In this document: positions 49,204-57,216 of the stretch, piece by piece
Numbering within the stretch: the first letter of the stretch is position 1
Layout of the letters: each line of letters starts with the position of its first letter
NCBI GenBank assembly: GCA_024398965.1
Contig: JAKSIF010000004.1
Location: 62,001-126,000, forward strand
Source of the DNA: Fibrobacter sp.
Lineage (GTDB): Bacteria; Fibrobacterota; Fibrobacteria; Fibrobacterales; Fibrobacteraceae
Length of the DNA stretch: 64,000 bases
Direction: 5' to 3'
Notes under the pieces: generated by a model
What the model saw: the letters and a program-made list of their open reading frames with translations, nothing else
Told to the model about the DNA's origin: nothing
Database searches by the model: none
Position numbers and translations under genes: made by a program

Positions 49204-50591
49204 TAATCGATCAGCTGAATAACCTTGCCCAGACGAGACCAGCGAATCTTAAAGGGCAGACGCCACCAGGTAAAGGGATTGCCCAGGGCGAAAGTCTGGT
49301 CGTCGTTCTCGAAGGAGAAGTAAATCACGAAGGCCTTGGCCTTAATGTTTCGCAGGGACACAAAGCCCCAGTAGCGGCTATCCGCAGAGTTATCGCGGTT
49401 GTCGCCCATCATGAAGAACTGGGGAGTCTTGACTACATAATAGTCCATAGGCTTTCCGCCAAGAGAAAGCTTGCGACGGATTTCAAACTTCGGGGCTGCA
49501 ACCACCGCACTGGAATCAACCGCGGTAGAATCCGTTGCAGAGGAATCCAAAGAAGCGCCTGCACCTTCGTCGGCTTCAGCCTGGTGATTCAACATGGCAA
49601 CATTACCTTCCAAGTCCTTCAGCAAGGAACCTTCGAAGCTCATGTAACTCACTTGCCTTGTCATGCCACCCTTAGCGTGGGGATCAAGCATGGGCAGGTA
49701 GCCAATGCGAGCCAGCTCCTTGAAATAGGCAAAGCTCATGACACCGGAAACAGTGTCGCCCTGGGTAAGACGCTGCTGCATCACCATGCGGTTGCGGCGG
49801 AACAACTCATTCAAAGCTAGGCCACGGTCATTTTCCACCGGAATCTTAAAGTTTTCAAAGTCGTAGTTGTTGACTTCTACACCGTCCTTGAAAAGAGCCA
49901 AATCCAAGGCAACAGATTCATCCGGATTTTCCTGGGCCACCAGAGAACGAAGCCACCACAGCATATCCAGGGAAAGAGAATCAACATACAGGGTATCGCC
50001 CACGGAAGGAATCACAAAGGGAGAACGTTCGTCGCGGGGAGATGCAGTCCTGACAGCGGCGGTCCACTTGCCTCGACCCGGCAAAGTATCCTGGCGAACA
50101 CCATTCACATAAAGACGTCCAGCCTTCATGGCAACCGTATCACCACTGGTGGCAACGCAACGCTTGATGTAATCCTTGGGGCCATCGGCATAGTGAATCA
50201 CGTGGGGCTGTCCATCTTCGGGCTCGTGATCCCAATAGAAGTTGCCAAGCATCAACGCGTTAAAAAGATGGGTGTAACGGCTAGGATTTCCATCTGGATA
50301 TTCCGGCTCGCCGGGATAGCGGAAAATCACTACATCACCAGGTACAGGCTCCGCATAGCCAGGGAACTTCTGGTTGCTGAAAGGTATCGGCGAACCATAC
50401 GTAAACTTGAGGCCAAGCAAAAAGTCACCGGTCTTGAGAGTATCTTCCATTGACCCACTGGGAATCTGGAACGCTTGAATCACGTACTGGATTACAATCA
50501 AGGCCAGAGCCACAGGAACAATGATTTCACGGAAAAGGCCCTTAACAAAGCCCTTTGCGGAGAATTTCTTTTCTTCTGATTCCATTTCCAT
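49203..50591 (-). CDS. lepB: Signal peptidase I with a large insertion
   Basis: 462 residues, longer than the 300 or so usual for LepB. It cleaves Sec and Tat signal peptides at the outer face of the inner membrane. One N-terminal helix (IIVPVALALIVIQYVIQAF, 23-41) leads to box B IPSGSMEDTL with nucleophile Ser47. PVPGDVVIFRYPG is box C, DYIKRCVATSGDTV holds the general base Lys143 (box D), and FFMMGDNRDNSADSRYWG is box E. About 220 residues between boxes D and E, with an Ala/Asp/Ser-rich linker near 345-365, have no counterpart in short LepB. Follows the LytTR regulator by 8 bp. Confidence 0.94.
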   Translation of the reverse strand: MEMESEEKKFSAKGFVKGLFREIIVPVALALIVIQYVIQAFQIPSGSMEDTLKTGDFLLGLKFTYGSPIPFSNQKFPGYAEPVPGDVVIFRYPGEPEYPDGNPSRYTHLFNALMLGNFYWDHEPEDGQPHVIHYADGPKDYIKRCVATSGDTVAMKAGRLYVNGVRQDTLPGRGKWTAAVRTASPRDERSPFVIPSVGDTLYVDSLSLDMLWWLRSLVAQENPDESVALDLALFKDGVEVNNYDFENFKIPVENDRGLALNELFRRNRMVMQQRLTQGDTVSGVMSFAYFKELARIGYLPMLDPHAKGGMTRQVSYMSFEGSLLKDLEGNVAMLNHQAEADEGAGASLDSSATDSTAVDSSAVVAAPKFEIRRKLSLGGKPMDYYVVKTPQFFMMGDNRDNSADSRYWGFVSLRNIKAKAFVIYFSFENDDQTFALGNPFTWWRLPFKIRWSRLGKVIQLID

Positions 50592-50599
50592 TCCAAGTA

Positions 50600-51370
50600 T
50601 TAAAGGGAACGAACTTTCTTGACAAAACTACGGCTAACCAGAAGCTGGGTAGCGTTGCGATCCTTGAGAATCATGACCATTCGACCAACGTCGGACTTTC
50701 TGCATTCTGCGATGTAGTCGATGGCAACGATATTGGACCTATGGATTCTCACGAAGTCCCTAGGGTTCAACTTCTTTTCCAACTCAACAAGAGGCGTATC
50801 GATAACGTACTGATTGTTGTTGGTATAGACAGTTGTGTACTTTTCTTCGCTATGGAACCGGACAATTTCGTCCACGTTCACGAAAATAATCCGATCCCCC
50901 AGCTTTACTTGCAGTCGCTGCATGTAGCCAGCACCATTATTCACCAGGTCCTTCAACTTATCCCAGGAAAAATCACCGACTTCTGCCGTTTCCGTTTCGG
51001 CAGCAGGCAACCTCCTACGAACTTTCTCGATAGCGGCAGCAAGGCGCTCCGGTTCCACCGGCTTCAGCAGATAATCAACCGTATCCTCGTTAAAGGCCTG
51101 TACTGCAAAATTGTCGTACGCCGTGGTAAAGATTACCAAGGGAACTTCATCCTTTTCAAGTTTATGGAGAACATCGAAGCCATCCATGTCCGGCATCTGT
51201 ATATCCAGAAAAACCACGTCAGGCAAAAGTTCCTTGATGCGTTCTATGGCCTGGATTCCGGAACCAGCCTCCCCTACAACCTCTATCTCCGAAGCATAAG
51301 GTTCCAGTAAAGACTGCATACGCTTTCTTGCCAGCGGCTCATCATCAACAATAAGAGCAGAAAACTGCAT
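50600..51370 (-). CDS. LytTR-family response regulator
   Basis: 256 residues. A receiver domain (1-120) has the acidic pair VDDEPLA, the phosphoacceptor in VVFLDIQMPDMDG (Asp 56), the Thr of IFTTAYD and Lys of YLLKPVEPE. A LytTR DNA-binding domain (about 155-256) has RLQVKLGDRIIFVNVDEIVRFHSEEKYTTVYT and PRDFVRIHRSNIVAIDYIAE. No histidine kinase is adjacent; the upstream NlpE-like lipoprotein overlaps its start by one base, suggesting a link with envelope sensing (inference). The lepB gene follows directly. Confidence 0.94.
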   Translation of the reverse strand: MQFSALIVDDEPLARKRMQSLLEPYASEIEVVGEAGSGIQAIERIKELLPDVVFLDIQMPDMDGFDVLHKLEKDEVPLVIFTTAYDNFAVQAFNEDTVDYLLKPVEPERLAAAIEKVRRRLPAAETETAEVGDFSWDKLKDLVNNGAGYMQRLQVKLGDRIIFVNVDEIVRFHSEEKYTTVYTNNNQYVIDTPLVELEKKLNPRDFVRIHRSNIVAIDYIAECRKSDVGRMVMILKDRNATQLLVSRSFVKKVRSL

Positions 51371-51843
51371 TACTTCTCCTTAGAGGAATCCGATTCAACA
51401 ACAGCCTTTACTGTTGCAACAGGAGCCTTGAAAATACGGATGAGATCCATGGGCATTCCGCTTTCATCTTCGTAAACAGTACCTGCACTAGTCAGGAAAC
51501 TGAGATTTCCCGAAGCAATTCTCTTAAAGTTCCAATGCGTGGTACTGTCAGACAAAGTGATTTTAACCGTACTGTCGGTAACCACGTAGATTCCCGCCAA
51601 GGAATCCACCTGCAGAGTGTCGGCAATTTTCGTTTGCACAATGCTTGCAGACATATCCTCGTTCAGAGTCACGCGAACCATTCTTGCCTTGCAATCGTCA
51701 CAAGGCATGCGACCCGAATAAAGACCGGGTACATCCTTGGGTAATTCAATAGGAGCAAGATCCGGTAGGGGTTCGGACTTTTCTTCTGAACACGCGACAA
51801 AAAGAGTCGCCGCGATAAACAACGGGGCTACAAAGTACTTCAT
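51370..51843 (-). CDS. NlpE-like lipoprotein
   Basis: 157 residues from ATG 51843 (an in-frame GTG lies six bases upstream). Lipobox LFVAC (about Cys 18). The mature part has PGLYSGRMPCDDCKARMVRVTLNED, the CxxC beta-barrel start of the NlpE N-terminal domain, and a lipocalin-like run of strands (GIYVVTDSTVKITLSDSTTHWNF). In E. coli NlpE is an outer-membrane lipoprotein that senses surface contact and copper and signals to Cpx. The neighbouring LytTR regulator makes a comparable envelope-stress role attractive, but this is inference. Confidence 0.85.
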   Translation of the reverse strand: MKYFVAPLFIAATLFVACSEEKSEPLPDLAPIELPKDVPGLYSGRMPCDDCKARMVRVTLNEDMSASIVQTKIADTLQVDSLAGIYVVTDSTVKITLSDSTTHWNFKRIASGNLSFLTSAGTVYEDESGMPMDLIRIFKAPVATVKAVVESDSSKEK

Positions 51844-51887
51844 GCCCACAATTTAGCAATTTGAAATTTAAAGGAAAAAATTTAAGG

Positions 51888-52961
51888 TTAAAAACCGTTG
51901 GAACGAACGACCCTAAAGCCCACCATTTGACTCTGATACAGCGGATCTTTTTTATTTCGTTCGGCAGCCGCCAAAGCGGAAGCCTTATCGGACCAACCAC
52001 CACCGCGGACCACTCGATAATCCCCGTCAACAGCCCCTGTATAGTTCAGAGAACTCGTTGTGGGATAAGTTCCATACCAATCGTTCATCCATTCAGCCAC
52101 ATTGCCGCCCATATCATACAGGCCATAAGCATTTGGCTTATACTGAGCTACTTTTACCGGGCCATTAGTTTGTATATAATAAGCGTATTTGGAAGCAACA
52201 TCCGTATCCCAATAGTAGGTCGTCGTTGTTCCCGCACGATAAGCAATTTCCCACTCCGTTTCTGTAGGAAGTCGAACTGCCCTTACCTTAAAATCAACAC
52301 TTAAGTTTTTCAAGTAGCGGGAATCACCAACGCCTTCATAGACATACGCCGTATCAAGGCCAGCAAGTATAGACAAGGCGTTACAGAATAGAACTGCATC
52401 GAACCAATTCACGTTTGCAACAGCGATGCTGTCCCCTATTTTATCCATCAATGGAATTTCACCCATCACTTTTTCATAAAGACCTTGGGTAACCTCAAAT
52501 TTTGATATTGCGAAAGAATCCACCGAAAATGAAGCAGAGCCTCGTTTTAATGTTGTTCCCGGAATGACAACCAATCCAATAAGGGAATCCAGTTTTGCAA
52601 CGGGATCAATGTTGTTCAGCGAATCTGCTCTTGCAATGGAGTCAAGAAGGGCCAGACTGTCACAAAGGACTTTCAACGAGTCAAAGATAACTAGGCTATC
52701 ACAAAAGGCTAAGGTAGTATCGGGTTCAGTCTCGCAAACAGAAGCAAGGGAATCCCGTCGTTCGACGTCCAGACAGACGCTTTCGTAATCTTCTGTACCA
52801 GAACTCGACGAAAACGCGCTACTAGATGATTTTGCCCTAGAACTGGACGAAGGAGTATCAATTTCGACGGCATCACCATCTGCAATAGAGGAACAGGCTA
52901 CAAAAAATAGTATAGCCCATACCCCAACGAACAAGTTCCTGATGGCAGCACCTTTCTTCAT
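51888..52961 (-). CDS. Lipoprotein with SUMF1/FGE-like domain and Asp-Ser-Leu repeats
   Basis: 357 residues. Lipobox FFVAC (Cys 23) and a Ser-rich linker (35-55). Residues 88-128 repeat Asp-Ser-Leu/Ile every six or seven residues (CDSLVIF, DSLKVLC, DSLALL, DSIARA, DSL), an amphipathic, probably coiled-coil stalk. From 130 on a formylglycine-generating-enzyme-like fold follows: FAISKFEVTQGLYEKVMGE, WFDAVLFCNALS, VRLPTETEWEIAYRAG, YGLYDMGGNVAEWMNDWYG, YRVVRGGGWSD, MVGFRVVRS. The catalytic Cys pair of true FGE is not seen, so it is probably a binding or structural domain. Its ATG overlaps the M6-like stop by one base. Confidence 0.87.
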   Translation of the reverse strand: MKKGAAIRNLFVGVWAILFFVACSSIADGDAVEIDTPSSSSRAKSSSSAFSSSSGTEDYESVCLDVERRDSLASVCETEPDTTLAFCDSLVIFDSLKVLCDSLALLDSIARADSLNNIDPVAKLDSLIGLVVIPGTTLKRGSASFSVDSFAISKFEVTQGLYEKVMGEIPLMDKIGDSIAVANVNWFDAVLFCNALSILAGLDTAYVYEGVGDSRYLKNLSVDFKVRAVRLPTETEWEIAYRAGTTTTYYWDTDVASKYAYYIQTNGPVKVAQYKPNAYGLYDMGGNVAEWMNDWYGTYPTTSSLNYTGAVDGDYRVVRGGGWSDKASALAAAERNKKDPLYQSQMVGFRVVRSNGF

Positions 52962-55900
52962 TATCGAATCACACCGATTCTATACAGTTTCTGCTTAGTC
53001 TTTCCGGACTTGAACTTCACCTGCAGGCGAGCAGAATACACATCGGAGCCAAGCTTAGACAAGTCCAGATTTTCAAACTGGTTGCGACCACGAACTACAT
53101 CGGACATTTTCTTCTTGTAAACGCAAAGGCCAGTAATATCGTAAAGTTCCAATGTAGCAGACTTGGCCTCGGCTCCAATTTCAAAGCGAGCCTTGGCAAT
53201 ACCTCCACGAACCGGATTGGGGAACATAAAGAACTCTGTAATTTCATCCTTGGCCTTGACTTCATCCACCTTCTTCAACTTGGAGGCGTCAAGGAATCCT
53301 ATGCGCTCGTTGCCGCCGGCAGGAAGAGTCCATGCGGCAGCATTATCAGCGGCATCGGTAGAGGCCTTCTGCAGACGGAATGCAGTTGCTCCGCTACGAT
53401 GGAAAGCGTAAAGTTCCGGACCTGCAGACTTCTTCGAAGATATCGCATCGGTCACAAAAATACTCATGGGGTAAATGGTTCCCAGGGAGTCCGCATACTC
53501 AAAGCTTCCTGCAGCCAGCGGGAACTGGTCCTTTATCTGCTTGCCCTTGCCTGTATAAGCATACACTAGGCCGTCACTGCTAGGCACAAGAATCTCGGGA
53601 ACATCGTCTCCGTCAACATCAACCAAAAGGGGATCGCTAAGGAAACCCGTCACAGGTGTACCGCGGCTAAGCGTTACCGGGAAATTCGGCAGGGGAACTC
53701 CAAAACGGTCCAAAGCATACACCAGGTTGTCGCCCAGGAAAACAACTTCGGGATAGCCGTCATTGTTAATATCGCCCAAGGCAATGCCAGAGGTTTCGTC
53801 CTGAATACCGCTGGTACCCGAAGCGCCACGCTTGTAATTCTTGGTCCACAGAACCTTAGAACCCGATACAGCCCTCACAGTACCGCGACTGCCCACAGCA
53901 ATAGCTTCACTTCTACCATTGCGATCCAGATCCGTACATGCTATACGGAATCGTTCCTGGCTTTTAACACTCGAAGAACCTTCCGATTCCATGGCTCCTA
54001 AGGAAACCCAGCTCTTGCCGGCTCCTGCAGGGACTTGCCTTATCACGCCAGCGTCGCCCACGGAAACGATAAAGGTACTATCACCATCAAGACAAAGAGC
54101 CATATCCTGAATATCGGAATCATCCCAGAGCACTGGCGGTTCTCTTTCCGAAACCATTTCTCCATTCTTGACCGGAATTCGGAAAATTCGCTTTCCCTGG
54201 GCAAAGAAAATCTGGTTTTCGTAAATCATGGGGCCCACCGTGGCAGAATCCGTCAGGTGGATTTCCTTCTGTACAGGAATTCCTGCGCTAAAGCTGGTGC
54301 GAACCAAGGCATTCCTATGAAGACTATAGACATCCTTGCCATCGCTGGCAATACCTACCAGCGGGCCGTAACTGGGACCTACACGGTACAGGGGAACCTT
54401 CTCCTCCACCACCTTATTGGCAAGGCGGGTTACCGTCACGGAAGTATCCGCATCAAACAAGGTATCGCCCAAGGCATTGAAAACCTGCAGGTTACCGTCC
54501 TCTGCGGCGACAACCAGCAACTTTTCTCCATCATTTTCCGGATCGTCAATAAACACGGCTCCGCGAACAGCAGAATTCAAACCAAGTTCACGGGGGAATC
54601 CGCTACCTTCGATACTTCCGTCATCAATGGAAATAGTGACTTTCATTTTCAGCGCGCCATAGTTCACCACGCTATCGCCCATGAAGCCATTGGGTGTCTT
54701 TTCCTGGCGGGCATCTTCGGGAACCTCTACGGAAATCTTGATACCCGTATAACCGCCCTGGGTCGTCCTGGTATTTGCATAACCGTCGGCACCGATGGAC
54801 TTTACCACGTCATACTTCTTCTTTTCAGCAAAGCGCTTATGAGGCAACAAGTCGGAACCTGCACCGTAATCGTAGGTATCTTCGCCAAGGGCGTTCTTGA
54901 AAGTCTTGCCAATGCTAAGCACACCGTCGGATTCCACCATGGCAATGCCGAATTGATGGTCGCGCAAGGTATCACCGCCCCAGAAGTTGGCTATACCATA
55001 TTCAAGGGTCTCACGCAGATACCAGTCATTAACGCGCCATACAACAATACCGCTGGCGGGAATGCCTGCATCAAGGGAACTTACATCAAGGATAATGCCG
55101 CTCGCCTTCTTCTTATTGACAGAGCACTTGCCCTTGGTACAGATACTGTCCTCGAACACGTAGTTAAGGCTATCGACGGTTACGGTCTTAATCAAGGTGT
55201 CGTTGCCATCGTCGTCATCACCGAGAACAACACTGACGTTACCATCCTTGTCCCAGGAACGTTGGCGGTTTTCAATAAGCAGGTATTCGCTACCGCTAAG
55301 AGGGACCTTCACAATTTCCGTACCTAGGCCGGTTCCGGCGGCGGAAACTTCCACGGTCACAGGCTTCCCCGCTACCGGGCGAACTTCCTTCACCTGGCTC
55401 CAGCCCATGTAGGCGCGCTCCCAGGCTGCAGGCATCGAAGGCAGGAATCCATTGCCGGCGTTATATCCGGCAAAGTCCATCATGTCGTAGTAGCCAAGGC
55501 GGGAAATTCCGGTCACCACATCGTAGGTGTTGGGCATTCCCAGTTCACGGCCAATCTGGTTCACCATAATACCGTTCACGCCCCAGTTCAAGCCATCCTG
55601 AGAAGCTGTCTCGCTCATGACCATGATAGAACGCAAGGTGTCGATGGCAGACTTTTCGAGAACGATTCCGTTGGGAACCTTGCGAATGGAATCCTTGGAA
55701 ACGGTATCCGCATAGCTGGAAATATTTTCAAGAGTGTCGGGCAGATACTCCCAGGCGCCAGCATCGATGTATACATCCATGAAGTCAGCAGGAGTGTCGG
55801 CACCCTTGGTGCCCATGCTACCGCCATCCACCAGGCGGCTCGCACCAGCATGAATAATCATGTAGGCTCGCTTGGTCGAGGGATTTTCAGAAAGCGGAAT

Positions 55901-56371
55901 TTCAAAGGGGGATTCACCGGACTCGTGGGCAGCCATCACAGCATCATAAACGAACTGTAGATAGTCTCGGCTTCGGGCATCATCGAACTCGGCCGTCTTT
56001 TCGCCCTTCAGCTTGCTTGTACGGTTGTAATCGATAATCTGCTTCTTCAGCTTATAGGCGCTGGACGTTTCCGGGAAGATCCTGGACTTGATTACCAGAT
56101 TTCCGTTACTTGCCTTCTGGTAGTATGCGTTGGCAAAGTCAAAATGCTTCTTCCAATAAGGAACGCTGTTACGACGACCCGTCGGATCCAACTTGTAGGA
56201 TTCCTTCTTCTTGGTGTCAGAATCAAAAAGGCCCGTTCCCGTTGTCAGGGAATTATCCGGTTTTTCCTCAGCGAACTGCACGCGAATGGCAAACACTTCC
56301 AGAGTGTCCACGGCAAAACTAAAAGCAGCAAGCAAAAGCAAGTAGATAACGATATTTCTAGTAAACTTCAT
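52961..56371 (-). CDS. Secreted M6-peptidase-like protein with lost catalytic motif and T9SS tail
   Basis: 1136 residues from ATG 56371, with GAGG upstream; GTG at 56374 is rejected. Signal peptide (NIVIYLLLLAAFSFA). Residues about 25-330 follow the M6 (immune inhibitor A-type) metalloprotease pattern (IRVQFAEEKPDN, YYDMMDFAGYNAGNG), but the zinc motif HEFGHxLGLPxxYD is NQIGRELGMPNTYD (271-284): both His and the Glu are gone. FG-GAP-type repeats follow (IALGDINNDGYPEVVFL, LLVDVDGDDVPEILVPS). The last 90 residues (FMFPNPVRGGIAKARFEI, TLELYDITGLCVY, KLYRIGVIR) look like a type IX secretion sorting domain. So a secreted, surface-attached non-peptidase is inferred. Confidence 0.85.
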   Translation of the reverse strand: MKFTRNIVIYLLLLAAFSFAVDTLEVFAIRVQFAEEKPDNSLTTGTGLFDSDTKKKESYKLDPTGRRNSVPYWKKHFDFANAYYQKASNGNLVIKSRIFPETSSAYKLKKQIIDYNRTSKLKGEKTAEFDDARSRDYLQFVYDAVMAAHESGESPFEIPLSENPSTKRAYMIIHAGASRLVDGGSMGTKGADTPADFMDVYIDAGAWEYLPDTLENISSYADTVSKDSIRKVPNGIVLEKSAIDTLRSIMVMSETASQDGLNWGVNGIMVNQIGRELGMPNTYDVVTGISRLGYYDMMDFAGYNAGNGFLPSMPAAWERAYMGWSQVKEVRPVAGKPVTVEVSAAGTGLGTEIVKVPLSGSEYLLIENRQRSWDKDGNVSVVLGDDDDGNDTLIKTVTVDSLNYVFEDSICTKGKCSVNKKKASGIILDVSSLDAGIPASGIVVWRVNDWYLRETLEYGIANFWGGDTLRDHQFGIAMVESDGVLSIGKTFKNALGEDTYDYGAGSDLLPHKRFAEKKKYDVVKSIGADGYANTRTTQGGYTGIKISVEVPEDARQEKTPNGFMGDSVVNYGALKMKVTISIDDGSIEGSGFPRELGLNSAVRGAVFIDDPENDGEKLLVVAAEDGNLQVFNALGDTLFDADTSVTVTRLANKVVEEKVPLYRVGPSYGPLVGIASDGKDVYSLHRNALVRTSFSAGIPVQKEIHLTDSATVGPMIYENQIFFAQGKRIFRIPVKNGEMVSEREPPVLWDDSDIQDMALCLDGDSTFIVSVGDAGVIRQVPAGAGKSWVSLGAMESEGSSSVKSQERFRIACTDLDRNGRSEAIAVGSRGTVRAVSGSKVLWTKNYKRGASGTSGIQDETSGIALGDINNDGYPEVVFLGDNLVYALDRFGVPLPNFPVTLSRGTPVTGFLSDPLLVDVDGDDVPEILVPSSDGLVYAYTGKGKQIKDQFPLAAGSFEYADSLGTIYPMSIFVTDAISSKKSAGPELYAFHRSGATAFRLQKASTDAADNAAAWTLPAGGNERIGFLDASKLKKVDEVKAKDEITEFFMFPNPVRGGIAKARFEIGAEAKSATLELYDITGLCVYKKKMSDVVRGRNQFENLDLSKLGSDVYSARLQVKFKSGKTKQKLYRIGVIR

Positions 56372-56430
56372 CACATCCTCAATCTACAAAAATCATCTAA
56401 CGCAAATTCTCAAGCAGACTTTCACAAAGG

Positions 56431-57207
56431 CTATTGTGCCACGGGCTTGAAACTCTTTGGAACGTTCAACTTCCAGGTTCCACCGCTAAAGGGCTTCCCG
56501 TGGTTCACCTTCTTCACCCTGATTTCCAGAAAACGTTTCCCGTTACGTTCAAAAACGATGGTTTCAGGCAAAGTCTGGCCCTCAAATTCTCGGAAATCGG
56601 AATAGCGCAAGGTCTCGGGCTTTCCATCGCGGCCGGCGTAGCTCAACCGGGTAACACGGGAACCCTGACGATCATAGGTAAAATGCCGGCCATTCACATC
56701 CACAGCCTCCACATTCTCGCCATCCTTAAGTGCCTCTCCCGAAATTTCAGGAAGAAGCTTTCCCTCGAACAAGGCCGCCACCTGGTGGATATGAACCAGA
56801 GGGAGAGTGTTGTCATTCAAGAGGCCCACCATATATCCAGCACCCTTCACGTAAAGTTTTTCCGTAGGGAATGTCATAGTCCAGCCTTCTTCCGTCCAAA
56901 GCATGGATGCAACCCCAATGCCCATGGGACCGGTCAATTCCAGACGGTAGCGCTTGCCGGGAACAGAAAACAGGACTGCATCCAGATTCTGGTCATCCCC
57001 ATTCTGGACAATGGTCAGCTTGAACTTTGCACGAAGGCTATCCTGGGGAGCGGCCTCCACTCGGGATTCTCCTGCCGGCAAGGAAGACGCCTTGCTACCG
57101 GCACACCCTGCAGCAAACAGACAGAAAGCCAACAGGCACAAAAGCAAGGTGATCCCGCCGCAGCGAGATTCCTTCAAGCTAGATTTACGAGAGATCTTCA
57201 GCGGCAT
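56431..57207 (-). CDS. LolB-like outer-membrane lipoprotein
   Basis: 258 residues from ATG 57207. The signal peptide is preceded by a basic N-region and ends in a lipobox FAAGC (about Cys 35). The mature part has a LolA/LolB-type fold: LRAKFKLTIVQNGDDQNLDAVLFSV, RYRLELTGPMGIGVASMLWTEEGW, a LPLVHIHQVAALFEGKLLP helix and LRYSDFREFEGQTLPETIVFERNGK, as in DUF4292/LolB-like lipoproteins of this phylum. It may bind and insert lipoproteins; this is a family-based guess. The GTG at 57213 is an alternative start. Last gene of the minus-strand run from purA. Confidence 0.75.
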   Translation of the reverse strand: MPLKISRKSSLKESRCGGITLLLCLLAFCLFAAGCAGSKASSLPAGESRVEAAPQDSLRAKFKLTIVQNGDDQNLDAVLFSVPGKRYRLELTGPMGIGVASMLWTEEGWTMTFPTEKLYVKGAGYMVGLLNDNTLPLVHIHQVAALFEGKLLPEISGEALKDGENVEAVDVNGRHFTYDRQGSRVTRLSYAGRDGKPETLRYSDFREFEGQTLPETIVFERNGKRFLEIRVKKVNHGKPFSGGTWKLNVPKSFKPVAQ

Positions 57208-57216
57208 GACCACCGC

